Positions 36,268-49,009 are shown, numbered from the stretch's first letter. The stretch is 64,000 bases of DNA from Archegozetes longisetosus (GCA_018873245.2 JAEMBT020000009.1:5991180-6055179); one strand, 5' to 3'. The notes: a model not told the origin generated them from the sequence alone. Made by a program: numbers and translations.

Positions 36268-37467
36268 TTAGATGTTAGCAGAATAGTCCCGACAATCATA
36301 TCTCAGGATTGATAAATGATGTAAACATGTTTGTGCTGTTTTACTACGCACTAGAGTAATATGTGCTGGATGATGTGGTCTTATGTAATTTGGGCTCTTT
36401 TATTAATTAATTATACAAGTGGACCAAAAAATGATCCACTTAGCGCCTGTATTACAATCCAAGAACAAAGAGCATTTATCAAGTATCTTGTGTTGCTGGA
36501 CACGTCTTCCTCTGAATTCAACCGATGAAAGTCAGAGAAAAACTCAAAGAGCTTTTACTTGAGGACCGCAATTGGGGAACCTTTGAATTTGAAGAAAATT
36601 TAAGGGTCAGATATTGGAACACAATAAAACTTTTGAAAGTAGTTGCTAAAAAATAGCTACGAGGTGGGTGCCTCATGAACTTACACCTGCTATGAAACAA
36701 AAGCGCGTCGATATATGTGTACAACATCTTGAAAGATATAACAATGACCCTGAATTTCTTGAAAGAATTATCGCTATTGATGAAACTTGGATCAGATCAT
36801 ATGATTCTAAAGACCCATTTAATTCGCGTCAATGGTGCTTACTTCGACAAGAACCGTATGTAACTTGACATGAAGTATTAGAAAACTAAAATAATGCTAG
36901 CGGCCATATTTGATATAGCAGGCCCATCAAAACAGGAGCAACGATGGACGACTGGAAGGTGGTGATGATTGTTGCTCCTCATCAAAATCGGATATTTGGT
37001 TATCGACTTGCAGAAAAATACCAATGTCTATTTTCAAATATATATTGATTTTTTGAAATATAATTCTTCCAAAATAAAAAACCACCGGCTTCATAATCCA
37101 CTTATCCTGCACGACAATGCTAGACTACATGAACATCAGAAAGTCAAAGAATTCTTTAATCGACATCGTTGGGTGGAACTTTATCACTCCTTTACGGTCC
37201 TGATTTGAACCCTTACGACATTGATGGTATTGCAAGAATAGATAGGACAAATAAGGATAAGAGATTTGCTAATGAGATTCAACTTAAAATGGAGTATGGT
37301 CGAGTTATAAATGAAATAAATGTCGAAAGAGGCGCCACTTGTATAAGACATCTCCTACTGCGATGGGCTTTGGTCAACCAGACAGGAGGCGAATACTATA
37401 ATCATATTCAAAAAATATAGATTTGTTTTAAAGATCCAGTTTTCCGGACTATTCTGTTAACATCTAA
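36268..37467 (+). mobile_element. Mariner element, 1200 bp, dead
   Basis: Terminal inverted repeats of about 25 bases (TTAGATGTTAGCAGAATAG and the inverse with TTAACA) are flanked by TA on both sides, as expected for Tc1/mariner. The sequence without it survives in copy A's flank (about 2861), so it inserted after the duplication. Confidence 0.85.
36470..37420 (+). pseudogene. Mariner transposase, many stops and frameshifts
   Basis: Recognisable blocks in order: TRWVPHELTPAMKQKRVDIC, then IAIDETWIRSYD with the first catalytic Asp, then PLILHDNARLHEHQKVKEFF with the second, then LNPYDIDGIAR with the third Asp region and the C-terminal block ERGATCIRHLLLRWALV. They lie in different frames, separated by stops (for example after EPYVT near 36866). 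The N-terminal helix-turn-helix part is barely readable. It belongs to the D34D mariner group by the WVPHEL and HDNAR motifs. It cannot encode active transposase. Confidence 0.85.
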
Positions 37468-38033
37468 TATATCATTAGAAAATTTTAAAATCATTTTGAA
37501 GTTTTAATAGGTTAATAATAGTTATTATTTACAGAAGTCAATTGAAACAATGAAAACGTTATAGGCTTATTTTTATATTAAAAGTTTTATTAACGAATGC
37601 CTCAAATGAATTTTTTAAACTAATATTCAGCAAAAAAGCCATAAAACATCTTTAAGTCGTAAATTATTAATATTGATAGAATCGAAATTCCATAGCTTTA
37701 TAGAATACTCTACAGATTTCTAGAATGCTCTAAATTGTTCCAGAATGTTGAAATTATGGAACATTTTTACAGTTCAAAAGAATTCAAGTTCCTCAAACCT
37801 AATTGAGTCATACCGGACTCGACTTGACTGCGTTCGAGTCAAATCTCCTAGAAATTTGAACTCGAAAGTTTGAATCGATTTGACAAATCGCTCAAATTAA
37901 CTCGACTCTTGCGGAGCAATAATCTGTGCTGAAGGACTGAAGAGCACCCATCTCTGAAAAATAACGAGATAGTAAAGGGTGATGAAATACATAATCGGCT
38001 CAATATGACTTTGAATCGTTATTCAATTAAGTC
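37468..38033. repeat. GR 5'-flank relic followed by TCGAGT-rich repeat
   Basis: Bases 37530-37720 match, inverted, the upstream flank of GR1 (about 2640-2860), yet no receptor follows. Bases 37680-37960 carry TTCTAGAA and TCGAGT words like those at 11600-12000 and end with CAGAGATGGGTGCTC (inverted), a sequence resembling hAT termini. No gene. Confidence 0.5.
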
Positions 38034-40343
38034 TTAAATGCTGTTATATAAGCGTCTAAGTGTTTGATAAATAAGGAATTTCGACTTAATGATGTGAAGT
38101 TTCGAATAGATTAACAAAATCAATTCAACCAATTCGACAGGAGATAAACCAAACCAGAGTCCTAAAATACCTCCACAATTAAATATCAGTTTATTGAAAT
38201 CTGTATTCAATGTTTCTGTATATTCAAAGTGAAGTCTATTCAAAGAAAACAACTCCAGAGTGGTTTGTGAACTATTTCTTTCAGAATTCGAAGTCCCAAT
38301 TTCAGTTTCGAAATGTATAATTTTACATTTAGGTGAAATCATTTTTTCGCATTTCTGTCTAGTCATCGAATCGAATAATTTATTTGAAGAGATGGATAGA
38401 TTGCAAAATCTATAACCAGATAATAGAAAATGATTCTGAATGTCGTAAATTGTGATCCAGCTATTATATATTGGAATACAACCATATGTTTTGTAGATGT
38501 GATATAAATAACAATATTTTAAATTTGTCGATTGGTCATTATCTGGATGATTGTCATTTTCTTCATCAACACATATATCCTCAGAATTACTCAATTTGTT
38601 TAGAGAAAATGTGGAGAAACCTATCCTTGTTATGCTGTTCTGTTTTAAGACCCGAACATCTGCTCCAAACTTCTCATGCCCTGATCCGGGTATACTGGAA
38701 ATTATAAAATCATATTCCAAAAAAGTAATGATAACTCTTGCAGAGTCTCTTTTTCTACTAATCGGAATCATTGTTTTGTTGCTAAAATTCAAAAAATTGT
38801 TCAAAAAACAGTGATTTCCTAAAAAAATTATTCCTCGTTCAGGTTTTGGACATTTGAATGATTTTCCATTTATATATATTTCACAAGTTTTTAAAACACG
38901 TTCGAAATTAGATACTTCTTGAAACTCTTTTAACTTCATTTCAGACAATAATTTGATTGAGTACTTTAGTGCTACTTCCTTGAGTAACATTTTCTCAGAA
39001 AGACTTCCATTCAACATGATATTAGAATAATTTTTTCCAAATTCAATATCTGGGTAAATGTTGACGAGTTTAGAAAAATTAAAGTTAGGACTGATCAGAA
39101 TCACAAGATTTGGATAAAATGTTTGATCTTTAATTTCAAAACGTGTTATAGGTTTAAAACTTGTGTAATTCATGATCGCATCAATTATTTGACTCAACAT
39201 CACAACAGAATAGATTGAGTGAATTATCTTTTTAGATATTTGTTTTGCTTTTGGAGCTATCATCCAATAAGATATAAGAACTAAACTGTTCGTTCTATTA
39301 ATGTTGTATTCGACAAGTTTACATAAGTTTTTCATGAAGAGGTTGAATAAAGAGCATGTTATTTGGAATATACTTAATCCAAACCACATCGAAATAAGTC
39401 CACCAATCGAACTTAAGTAATCAATAGAAGTCAATTTTGGTAAATGTTTTATGATTAGGTTTGGTCGGTTAGATGCGAACAGTTCGAACAGTCTAAACTC
39501 TAATCTTGAAAATCCAGTGAAATGACTATCATAGTATTTATTGGAACAACTTTTTCGACAAATTCTATCATATTCATGAACTTGATGATCTGCAGAAAAA
39601 ACACATTTGTCCGATTGCGAACAAATTTCAGTTTTTGGTACGTTATCGTGACTGTAATACAACCAATTTTGATTACAGCCACATTTATTGAACTCTTTCT
39701 TTCTAATTTGATTCACAATACAGTCTTCTCTCGATCGATAGGAATTCAAATGATTTGAGTTCTGTTCATAGTCAATACAATTTGTTTGATAGGGTGCGGG
39801 CAATAATCTTTCATTAACGGATGAATAGTCAGCCGAACTATAACCGAATTTCGCCAATTCCAATTTATGCCGAAATAGATGAGGTGAAGTATTATTAGAA
39901 TGAATTACTGCAAACAAATCGTATTGGTTGTATATTTCAAAACCAATATACCCAACAACTGGAACAAACAGACTTTCTTTGTTCGATAGACTGAAATAAG
40001 TGATGCAGTTGTGTGAAAAAGCAGTTAAACTTTCAACTATAGCAGTCAAATGTTCACAATTCGCATCACTTAATGTAAGATTTATCGATTTGATGCGACA
40101 TGAGATGGACTGACTCAAGTGTTTGCCGATCGTGATATTCTTGGAAATTTTAATGTGAGAAAATTCATTTCTAGACTTAATACAAAAAGTAACAGCAGGA
40201 AAGTAGAAGCGCGAATAGTCCAGTTTAAGGTCAATTACAGTATCAAATTGACAATAATTAATTGACAATAGTATGATTTGATAGGTACATATAATTAATG
40301 AAATTGCTTTGCATATCAGAATTAATAATTTCGAATTCACCAT
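38034..40343 (-). CDS. Two-module DEG/ENaC channel subunit, 769 aa, intact
   Basis: Amiloride-sensitive sodium channel family, plasma membrane, cation-conducting. One uninterrupted exon encodes two complete channel units. Module 1: helix about 5-29, then FPAVTFC at 48-54 (the family's post-TM1 FPAVTIC motif), a Cys-rich extracellular part (Cys 189-266), and TM2 about 308-335 with GGLISMWFGLS (pore motif G-L-S at 322-324). Module 2: helix about 373-392, Cys-rich extracellular part 400-710, and TM2 about 718-747 with CGGILGLWFGLS (G-L-S at 732-734), a textbook family signature. About 30 residues link the modules on the cytosolic side. Ordinary subunits have one module, two helices and roughly 450-700 residues, so each half here is short. 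A second gene at 58.7 kb has the same double plan. The start is the first ATG. Fusion by assembly error is unlikely given the paralogue. Confidence 0.85.
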   Translation of the reverse strand: MVNSKLLILICKAISLIICTYQIILLSINYCQFDTVIDLKLDYSRFYFPAVTFCIKSRNEFSHIKISKNITIGKHLSQSISCRIKSINLTLSDANCEHLTAIVESLTAFSHNCITYFSLSNKESLFVPVVGYIGFEIYNQYDLFAVIHSNNTSPHLFRHKLELAKFGYSSADYSSVNERLLPAPYQTNCIDYEQNSNHLNSYRSREDCIVNQIRKKEFNKCGCNQNWLYYSHDNVPKTEICSQSDKCVFSADHQVHEYDRICRKSCSNKYYDSHFTGFSRLEFRLFELFASNRPNLIIKHLPKLTSIDYLSSIGGLISMWFGLSIFQITCSLFNLFMKNLCKLVEYNINRTNSLVLISYWMIAPKAKQISKKIIHSIYSVVMLSQIIDAIMNYTSFKPITRFEIKDQTFYPNLVILISPNFNFSKLVNIYPDIEFGKNYSNIMLNGSLSEKMLLKEVALKYSIKLLSEMKLKEFQEVSNFERVLKTCEIYINGKSFKCPKPERGIIFLGNHCFLNNFLNFSNKTMIPISRKRDSARVIITFLEYDFIISSIPGSGHEKFGADVRVLKQNSITRIGFSTFSLNKLSNSEDICVDEENDNHPDNDQSTNLKYCYLYHIYKTYGCIPIYNSWITIYDIQNHFLLSGYRFCNLSISSNKLFDSMTRQKCEKMISPKCKIIHFETEIGTSNSERNSSQTTLELFSLNRLHFEYTETLNTDFNKLIFNCGGILGLWFGLSPVELVELILLIYSKLHIIKSKFLIYQTLRRLYNSI

Positions 40344-42909
40344 ATCTGCATCATTCTTGTCTTAATTGAATATTAAGATGAGGATTCACTTTAGATCAAA
40401 AGTTTTTAATTCATAGTGAACATACACTAAACTCGACTGTCTTTTTACGATTTTAGATAAATCGATTAAACTACAATTTTGCTTGACTAAACTATAAGTA
40501 TCAGGATTGAATATACCTTAGAAAATTTCAATAGAAAATAATTACACATCGTATGATTTTTGCAAATAATTTTATTAATAACTTTTGTTTTGAAAAATCT
40601 CATTTTCACTTAACTATAGCAGCCAATAAAAAGTTTCGAGTGGCACGAAATGACATTTAGAAGTGCTTTTGTTTAGAATGACTGATAAATTCAAACCGAA
40701 TTAACTTCCATAAGATTATATAAGTATAACAATTAATGAGACATTTGTGATGGAAACTAATAAGGCGCGAAAAGTGTAAAGCATGAAACGTACATTAAGA
40801 GTCGTTAAAAAGTCATTAAATGGTATCTAAAACTTGTTTTTGCCTATTAGTATGAACTCAAACCTACCATTGTCAGACCTCCTCGATTCTAAGGAAGAAC
40901 CCTTTATTCAATTATCTGCTATTACTTGACCTTCAGTCAAACTGAAGGGTTATTTCTCCAAAAATTCAAAGAAAGTTTTAAAAATCCTACAACTATTTTA
41001 TCAAAACTTCAGATGAATTTTCTATAAATATGGGAAGTGTATTCAAATCATTATTCAGTAATTTTTTCCAGAACCATTAAGATTTATTTTCTTTAGTCAA
41101 TAAAGTGCTTGATCATCACTCTAACAGTTTTTTTCTGGTTTGAACTGAAAAATACCAACCTTAATGAAATCCAATCATTTCTTGTTACTAAAGTGTGAAT
41201 CAATAATATGGTTGTAATTGTTGACCGGATATAACACAATAACCAATCGATTAGTGGAACATTAGCATAAATTAGGAATCATTTAGTTTTAATGATTCAA
41301 AGATGCCTTCTCAAGACTAGTATTGGTTATTGGCTCAATTGATATTGATTTAAGTTTATACTTCTCCATTCAAGTTTCAATAATATTTGTTTTGAACTCA
41401 TAAAAAGTGAAGAATTTCGACTTTCGTACTTTTAAATTTGATACAAATTTTAAATTCAACCAGTTGAAACTATTGAAACCAATTGAAACTATAGTTCATG
41501 GTTTAAAACAATAATGCAGATCCTGAAGATGCATTTCATTTTTAAGTTGAATGATTTCCTGAATACAAATATTCTAATTTCGTCAAGGTTACTTTTTAAA
41601 AATAAAATGTAAATCAACATCAAACGTGTAAAAATCTATTCAACTCAGTGATTGAATACATTCACACGAATTTTACTCATTCTTCTACTCAAAATTATTT
41701 TTAAAAAGAAAAATAGTTTTGCTTGAAATTGATAAGAGTGCAGTGACTGTTTTGCGGCTTAATTGGAAATGCTTCAAAGCAGTATATGCCAAAATACGAA
41801 TAGTAGATGAAATAATAATTATTGACTCATTAATTCGGACATCAAAATTGAAGAATAGTTCTCTCTAAACTTTTATTGATTTTAAAGATAAAATCAAAAT
41901 TTTGGTTCTTACGGATCAATCCAGAAAAAATTCGTATATTTACTATGACTTTGATACATTTTATTGGAATTCTATAAATTTCTTAGTATCCAGTATATTA
42001 AGAATGACTCCATGACAATGTGCACTTATCAACTTACTATCAATGATTATTAAGCTTTCAGTGATCATTTAGAAATTTAATATCTGTAAGTCTTGTAGAA
42101 TGCTAGTAGTTTCGACTAAAATTATTTTAAGTTTATGGAAATCTAACTCAATTCAAAATAGATTTTCGATCTATAGCTTAATTTATAATTGTGAGTTCTA
42201 AAAATTCTAACTATTCGCACGTAAAATATAAATTTATGTTTTAGACAATCAGTTACTTTTTCACAACTATTCATTGAATAAATAGTCAATTTGAAAAGTT
42301 TTAATGAATGCTCTTAGATACAAACTATCTAAGGGTTAGTGTGAATGACATTTATAACGATTAATTATAATTGTTATGAGCTGACTCATAATTTGAGTCT
42401 TTACAACAGCAAAATGAAGTTATTTTAATTACTCTAGTTTAAAACAAGTCATAGAAACTTCTTATAATAATTATTATATTATGTAAAACATCTATATACT
42501 AGTTTAGTTTCCTATTACAAGATAAAATATGGTTATGATATATAATATGTTATTTCAATCGGGATTCAATTTCTCTAAAAAAGGAATGTGAGAAAATTGA
42601 GAGCAAAAGAAAAGGATATAAGCAAATGTTTGAGAGAAAGTGGGGGAGTGGAGATGTAGTGATGGAAGAGAAAAGATCTGTTGAGGAATTGAACCGATTT
42701 TTTTGATTGACTTAAAATAAAAGTTTAGAGTATAATAGTTACGATAAAGACTATTCGAGTTGAATTTTGCGTTATCAACAAATTTACTGATATATTCAAT
42801 TGTTTTTCATATGTTAATCAATATTTTTCTTTGTAAAACTTAAGTAATAAAATTTTGTATTTTGACTTTAAATAGTGTCTTTAGCAATTAAATAAAAATA
42901 ATAAATATA
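40344..42909. other. AT-rich intergenic DNA
   Basis: I see no gene or recognisable repeat over about 2.5 kb, apart from a purine-rich stretch at about 42585-42690. Open frames are short and without motifs. Confidence 0.5.
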
Positions 42910-44301
42910 TTAGATGATTTCATAATGGACTTCAAACTTTTTTCAATATTATTTTTCAAATATTTCCGAAATGATACAAGATATCAAAGTATGTTTTATA
43001 CTAATCTTCGACATATTTGCCACGTGCAAGGGTGATAGCTCTCCAGCGGTCAGGTAGCATCGTGATACCCAAAGATTCGTGTTTTTCGTTAATGTCCCGA
43101 ATTACAGCTGCGTAATCCCTTTTGAGCTCATCTTGACTCTGGAACTGCTTCCCCTTGTTTGGTACTTTTATACGATAGATAGCGTCCATATCCGGCGGTG
43201 ACATATCAGTGCTATATGGTGGGTGCTCCAATTATTACCAACGTTTTTCTTGCAGAAACTCCCTAATAATGCGATGTTTATGGGGTCTGACATTGTCATG
43301 TAATATAATGGGACGTCCAAATTTTTTTCGATTAACTTCGGGAAGCACACGACGTTCGAGGAAGTTAAGATAGGTGACACTGTCAACAGTACTTCCTTCA
43401 GGTAAAATCTCGTATGTGAAGAACTGTTTCTTCCAAAGTGCCAAAATCATAATACACTTCCATTGTTGAGATTCTTCCTTTAATATCTTGGGTCTACGAC
43501 AAATAGGAAAAAAATGCGGTGAAAAAAAATTTTTCAGAAAAAATTTTTTTTCATTTCCGCATAACTACGGTTTTTGTCCGGGCAATAGCCATTCACTAGC
43601 GGCTCTAGACTCTTGTGGGTCATATGATTTAATCCATGTCTCATCGATGGCGATTATCTTATTCAGAAAATCACGTTCCCTTTGATAACGTGCAAGATGT
43701 TTACCTGCTATATTCATTCTTACTTGCTGTTGTCTCTCGGTCAATTCGTGAGGGACCCACCTGGACTTTATTTTTCTGGCTCCGATTTCTTTGAGAAGTC
43801 TCCATAAGCTTGTATGAGACAATTGAGTTTCATATAAGAGATCTTCCGTACGCATTCCCTCGCTCTCCAATATCAGCTGCCTAACCATTTCTTTATTTTC
43901 TTCTGTAACCACATCTGGTGGTCTTCCGGGTCCAGATAGATTTTCTATATCTGTGCGCTTTCCGTCTTTAAAATCATTATACCAGGTGTATACTTGCCTT
44001 TCACTTAAATCAGTTGCCAGTTGTGTCGCAACAACTCTTGGAGCTGTGCCCAGTAATACACTTAACTTTATAAATGATCGCTGGTCCTTTGCAGTGACAC
44101 TTTCCCGAAGTTGGTCTAAAAATGGGGCCTCGATACTTTTTAATGCCAATACGGCAAGAATCAACACAATTAGTTGAAGGGCCATCATTTAATAGTACAC
44201 TAACTAGTGATTAGTTGGAAGTATTAACTTATTGACTAAAGTTAATAATAACGTAATTTTATCTTATCAAAAAGTTTGAAGTCCATTATGAAATCACCTA
44301 A
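42910..44301 (-). mobile_element. Complete mariner element with TA target duplication, 1392 bp
   Basis: Terminal inverted repeats TTAGATGATTTCATAATGG (left) and the inverse beginning TTAGGTGATTTCATAATGG (right) extend over about 33 bases. TA lies at 42908-42909 and 44302-44303. The transposase lies inside on the minus strand. The family differs from the mariner at 36.3 kb by its ends. Confidence 0.92.
43001..44188 (-). pseudogene. Mariner transposase, nearly complete but broken
   Basis: The N-terminal 207 codons are open, with a helix-turn-helix region (SERQVYTWYNDFKDGKR, GPGRPP), SRWVPHELT, and IAIDETWIKSYD carrying catalytic Asp 1. The frame stops after PGQKP near 43567. A frameshifted A/T-rich stretch follows (43500-43560), then the frame recovers with ILHDNVRPH (Asp 2), then two adjacent TAA codons after EKRW (near 43232), then LEHPPYSTDMSPPDMD (Asp 3) and the C-terminal block to a stop at 43001. 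Counting the two stops as residues, Asp 2 and Asp 3 are 34 apart, the mariner D34D spacing. Inactive, but with long open stretches, so fairly young. Confidence 0.9.
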
Positions 44302-45289
44302 TATAAGTTGTAAATAGCTAAAGAGTTGATTCTAGGGATCTCCAGCATAACATAATGAATGAAAAGACCAAATGTTGAATAAATCAATGACTTATTTTGA
44401 AAAAGACCTAAAGTCATATTTGAGTTAATTCTAAGATTCCTTTACTTGAAAAATATATTTTTAATCGCGTATTTTAGGCGTTCAAAAGATTTTCTAATTA
44501 AAATAGTTGTTATGAATCGTTATTGGTAAATCTTTTTGTAGCTCTATATTGTTAGCTTTCAAACCATTATCATTCGGAACAGTAACTTGATTTTGAGGTT
44601 TGCGATTCAAAATAGTGTCGAAAATAGTAGTAAACGGACATTCAATCAATACGTAGAAAATATACGACAAGACAATTGTTATCATGAAGTCGATGATTAT
44701 TGTTTTTACCTATAATGTGAAGAAAAATAGTTTTTCAAAATTGAACGAACATCATATTTTGGTTTCAATCGAAATAAAACCTAATATTGAAAAATAAAGT
44801 ACATGCTTACCAAGTAAGAGTCATTCAAAACATAAGTATCTCTAATTGTGAATGCGCGATAAAAAAACTACAATAATGTGAAGCAAATAAAAGCCAAATG
44901 ACAGACGGGCTAATGGTTGAAATACATGCCACGACAAAAACCGATTTAGGTAACCTTTAGGTTAAGAACAAACAATTAAACTGTGGATTAATAGAAAAAT
45001 AAATAGCTGCAGTTTGGCATGTAGGCCATCACGTGATATGCATATATTTCAACTCTACTCTATATGAAGAGTATATTGGGGGGTTTTCTAAGTGATCCTA
45101 TGGCTATTCCTCTATAAAATGAGTAAATGTTCACGTGCGAGATTCAACCTAAGTTAAAAATTGCATTGGATCGCGAAGCGATATGGTGTTATATTCAGTT
45201 TAGGTTCAATAGGATTCATGGTGGTTAGCCATCGCCAATAAATACCATTAAAACTATTCTGAAGGAGGATCTTCAATTACTGTTCTACG

Positions 45290-45308
45290 GGGTCAAGGTC
45301 AAAGGTCA
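45290..45308 (+). promoter_or_regulatory. Triple nuclear-receptor half-site, copy C
   Basis: Identical to the copy B site (GGGTCA AGGTCA A AGGTCA). The two lie in the homogenised tract, so their identity alone is not evidence of selection; the near-identical site in the more divergent copy A is better evidence. Confidence 0.4.
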
Positions 45309-47249
45309 TGTAATCTGGTTAAGTGGGGAATCGTTGGACTCAGCTTGTCGAGCTGAGTAGAGCGATGTATAGATCGAGAAGGTTTAGTCACGGGAAGTGG
45401 GCATTGACAAATAACTACAATCTTATACTGATAGACCGAACTGAAGTTATCTATAGTGAAGTCATTGACCCTATTCTATGAGTAGAATTGATATATATAC
45501 ATATCAGATGATGGCTCACATATCGAAATACAACCAAATAATTTGATAATTGAGATGGTAAACATATTAACCAATCAATACCTCCTCTACCACTACATAA
45601 AAAGTAGTAAATCCACGAGACCCCGATCGCAAATAACAATTTGCCAAGCGAAAACCAGAGCATAACAGACCAATTGGGGGCCGATTCTTCTAAACTCCAA
45701 AACGAATTATTCCATAAGTAGACTGAAACTATCATCACTACAGATATAATCCATAATAAAATTTCGCATCTTCTACTAATAGAAACTTGTTTTCTCATCA
45801 TGAAACCAAACAAAATGCCTACAAAGAAACTGATGACATAAACATTTGTGGTGAAGTGATACCATTTAAAACTCTCGAATAGTTCAGGGAACGTATCGAT
45901 TTCCAAATACATTACATAGGGCTTGATTCGGTATAGTAAATATGGACCAACGCTTAGAAACAAGCCTAAAACTATTATGAAGATTGTAGTATAGATTCCA
46001 AACTTTGATCTCTTATAGTATAATAAGATAAAAATCGGAGATATGATGTTAAGTTGGAAATTGGCTGATAGGAACCACGTTGAAGGATTGCACTGAGGAA
46101 AAAGATTGATCTACAGCTTTGGTAAACTTGTTTTAATTTTAATTCTTACAAAGTCTAAAAAAGGTATTTTTCTTTAACTGATGCTTGCAATTAAACAATT
46201 TGCTGAAAAGTAAGATAAGTGAATGTTATGAAGACAGTCATTTATCTCCTTCTTCCTGCAAATGATTTAATTGCTGAACAAGATGTATTTCTGGATAATA
46301 ATCGAGTTATTTTCTAAACCTAATAAAAGTGCGTCAATTTGTTAAATAAGAGTCTTAAACAAACTTTTACCATCGCGAAGCTCAACTCATTAGGAAAAAT
46401 ATAATAAAAATTGCTTGTAAAGAGAAAACTTGTTGATAGACTAAATGCATTTTTGCAGCCAGGAATGATCCAATTTAAGCCATCATTAATGATTGGACCA
46501 TCGCTCAAAAGTGGCAAAAGATAGATGAAAAGTAATGACCCAAAAAGCGGTAATGAAAATCTGATCCATCGTTGAATCAAAAATGCAAAGTAACTGAATC
46601 TTCCGTTGGTTTTGTTTAGTTTTCCGATCAATCCGTAAGACATTATGAAACCGCTAAATACAGTTGATAATGAAAATTTTTTCTTGATTTTATGGATTTT
46701 ATACCTCATTGAGAACAGAGCGTCCACTATTTGAGGGTTTCTGGCGAAAAAATATTTATTTTCATAAAACAATTTCTTGGGTAATGAATTATAGATACTC
46801 TTCAGAGTAATTAATCCGTATAGTGAGGTAAAGACGTAGTTATGTGCAATGAAGACATTAATTATTAATAGTAGTCTTATTGTATCCAGTGATGCAAATC
46901 TTGTGTTTTTCTCAAATAGAGAACGAGTATTTCTTATTATGGAAAATGATAGCAATAAATCTTTAGACTTCGATGCTTTTCCATCAGACTTATCATTTGT
47001 TATATTAGTAGTGCGGTTATTGATAATCATTGAGTAGACATCGAGAGCGGTGCTCAAAATCACACATAAGGTTAGGATAGATAGTAGAGAACTGTTGAAT
47101 TAGAGACAATTAAAAGATTGAATGTATATTAAATTAGTTTAATTACATTGAGAGTAGTGTGAATCCATCGTATTTGCTGTCTTGATTTTTAATGTGACAC
47201 GTTGGTCCAATATCCACCAAAAGATGTGTAATGGGAAATAAAACTACAG

Positions 47250-47665
47250 AAAATAATGTTAATCGCAACATTTTGGAAAAGTGGGCTCATATGGGGGGGA
47301 AAGCTCCTAATAAAGAAATACTCACAATACTATGGTTTGAATTTTGACCACACATAGATAATATAACTAAAAGTTAAAGTGGTTATAGTTATTGAGACTC
47401 ATGTTTTTGAACTTTTAATATTCACTTTTAATACTTTTATTCTTTTAATAATTACATATATGATGATAAGTATAAAGTAAACTTTTTATGGAAATTATTT
47501 GACCTTAACTTTTTAAAATATGGATTATATCCCATATAAAATTTTCCATAGCACAAAATATAGTATCACGTAACAGATTAATTAAAATACTTTTAACATT
47601 GTGATGCTATTTCAACTGCCCTATCTGGAGTTTTTTCAATCAGGGACATTTAGGGGCCCGTACAT
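47250..47665. repeat. Insertion in intron 2 of NRF-C
   Basis: About 400 bases here have no counterpart in copies A and B, whose sequences continue directly across the gap. No clear inverted ends or coding potential are visible. It may be an unrecognised element or a duplicated non-coding fragment. Confidence 0.5.
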
Positions 47666-49009
47666 CCGAAATTTTACTGAATAGTTTTTTAAAATATTGA
47701 TTTTGATTCAGGTGCATCACTTTCTCTGAGAATATGTTACACATGTCGAGAAAGACATTGCGACAAATGAATGACAGGTCGATCATAGAAATCTGAAAAT
47801 AGACTCTCTGAAAAGCTATAATAATCAAAGTCAATCACGACTACTATCATTACTGAGGTAAATAATAAACTTATTTACTAATTGTCTGAATTCCAAAAGG
47901 AAATAGGAGTAGAAATTGATTAATTATTATTCTCAGTTGATGTCTGGTATTTGATACCTTTTGATTAAATCTATTCATAGGTAAGTTTATGAAAGTACTT
48001 AAATTGCACGAAAAATGGAAAGTTGAGAACGATTTTTGTTATGTAATTCCTAAAAATACTGATCGAAACCTTTATATTCAGTCTAACAATATTTTAGAAT
48101 TCTTTAGATTTTTAAGAATATTCTTACTTCGATTAATTGAATTTTCCACTTCTTTCGGATTACAGGTGGATGGTATGCAAATACCCAAACGAAATACAGC
48201 TCCATTCATGAGATTCATAATAGATATAAATTTTGTGATTGAAACCAATTGATGCCAGCCGTGCATTTTCAGTAAATTTTCAGCCGATTTAACAAATCCA
48301 TTTACTCTCTCTTCCCTTATATATGAGTTGGGTTTAGGAAATGGAAGAATCACTTTCAATAGACAATATTGTCCTTCAATTAAAGATTCGTCACTCTTAT
48401 TGGACTGGAAATCTCTAAGCATTCGTCAAAGTCACCAAAACTAGAATACATTCCATCTATAATTCCATTTGGTATTGAACCGGCTGAGTCGATAACTGAA
48501 ATCAACATAAACTTTCGAAAATGAAAATTGAATAATAGAAAGGATTGATCAATATTAAATCTTAAAATACATTTAATAGCCCAGAATTCTTTATTTCGGA
48601 TGCCTATAGAAATCCTAGAGAATGATTCCAAACAGCTATTCGATAAATCAATATTTGTTGATAAGAACTCTACTATTCTGAGGGTTGCCTTATTATTCGA
48701 TGAAAATAGTTGAGCAAGATTTTTCTCTAAATTACTCATTATATCGAATGTTTGATTGATATTTTCAACATATCTACTAATGCTTTTGTTCATTCCTTTA
48801 TCATGAATCTTCTCTATATTATCCAAAAATGCCTCGAAGTCATTACATTCCTTGACATCAGGATCATAATCACAATTATCTTCAATACAATCATTATCGA
48901 AATCTTCTGTTTCCTCACTTAAAAAGCTGGTATCACTTTCAATCCTATCCTCACATAATATAAAATAACTTCTCGATAAAAAAATCAAAACTAATAATTG
49001 AATTTTCAT

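Larger units (their letters stand above)
44494..49009 (-). pseudogene. NRF-6-type acyltransferase, copy C, disrupted
   Basis: Third copy. Exons: 49009-48571, 48495-48128, 47243-47147, 47091-46371, 46092-45582, 44954-44811, 44709-44494. Signal peptide MKIQLLVLIFLSRSYFILC; exon 4 is a clean 240 codons with NVFIAHNY and LPLFGSLLFIYLL; exon 5 opens CNPSTWFLS; exon 6 has RLSFGFYLLH; exon 7 runs intact to its stop (71 codons). Lesions: one base lost near 48393, just after SPIR in exon 2, and a 7-T run (44861-44867) where A and B read in frame in exon 6. The exon 1 donor has drifted to GTATTT. Intron 2 carries about 400 bp absent from A and B (about 47250-47665). Only two indels break it, both single-base, so this copy is the one most likely to be functional if the assembly is at fault. 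Confidence 0.85.
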
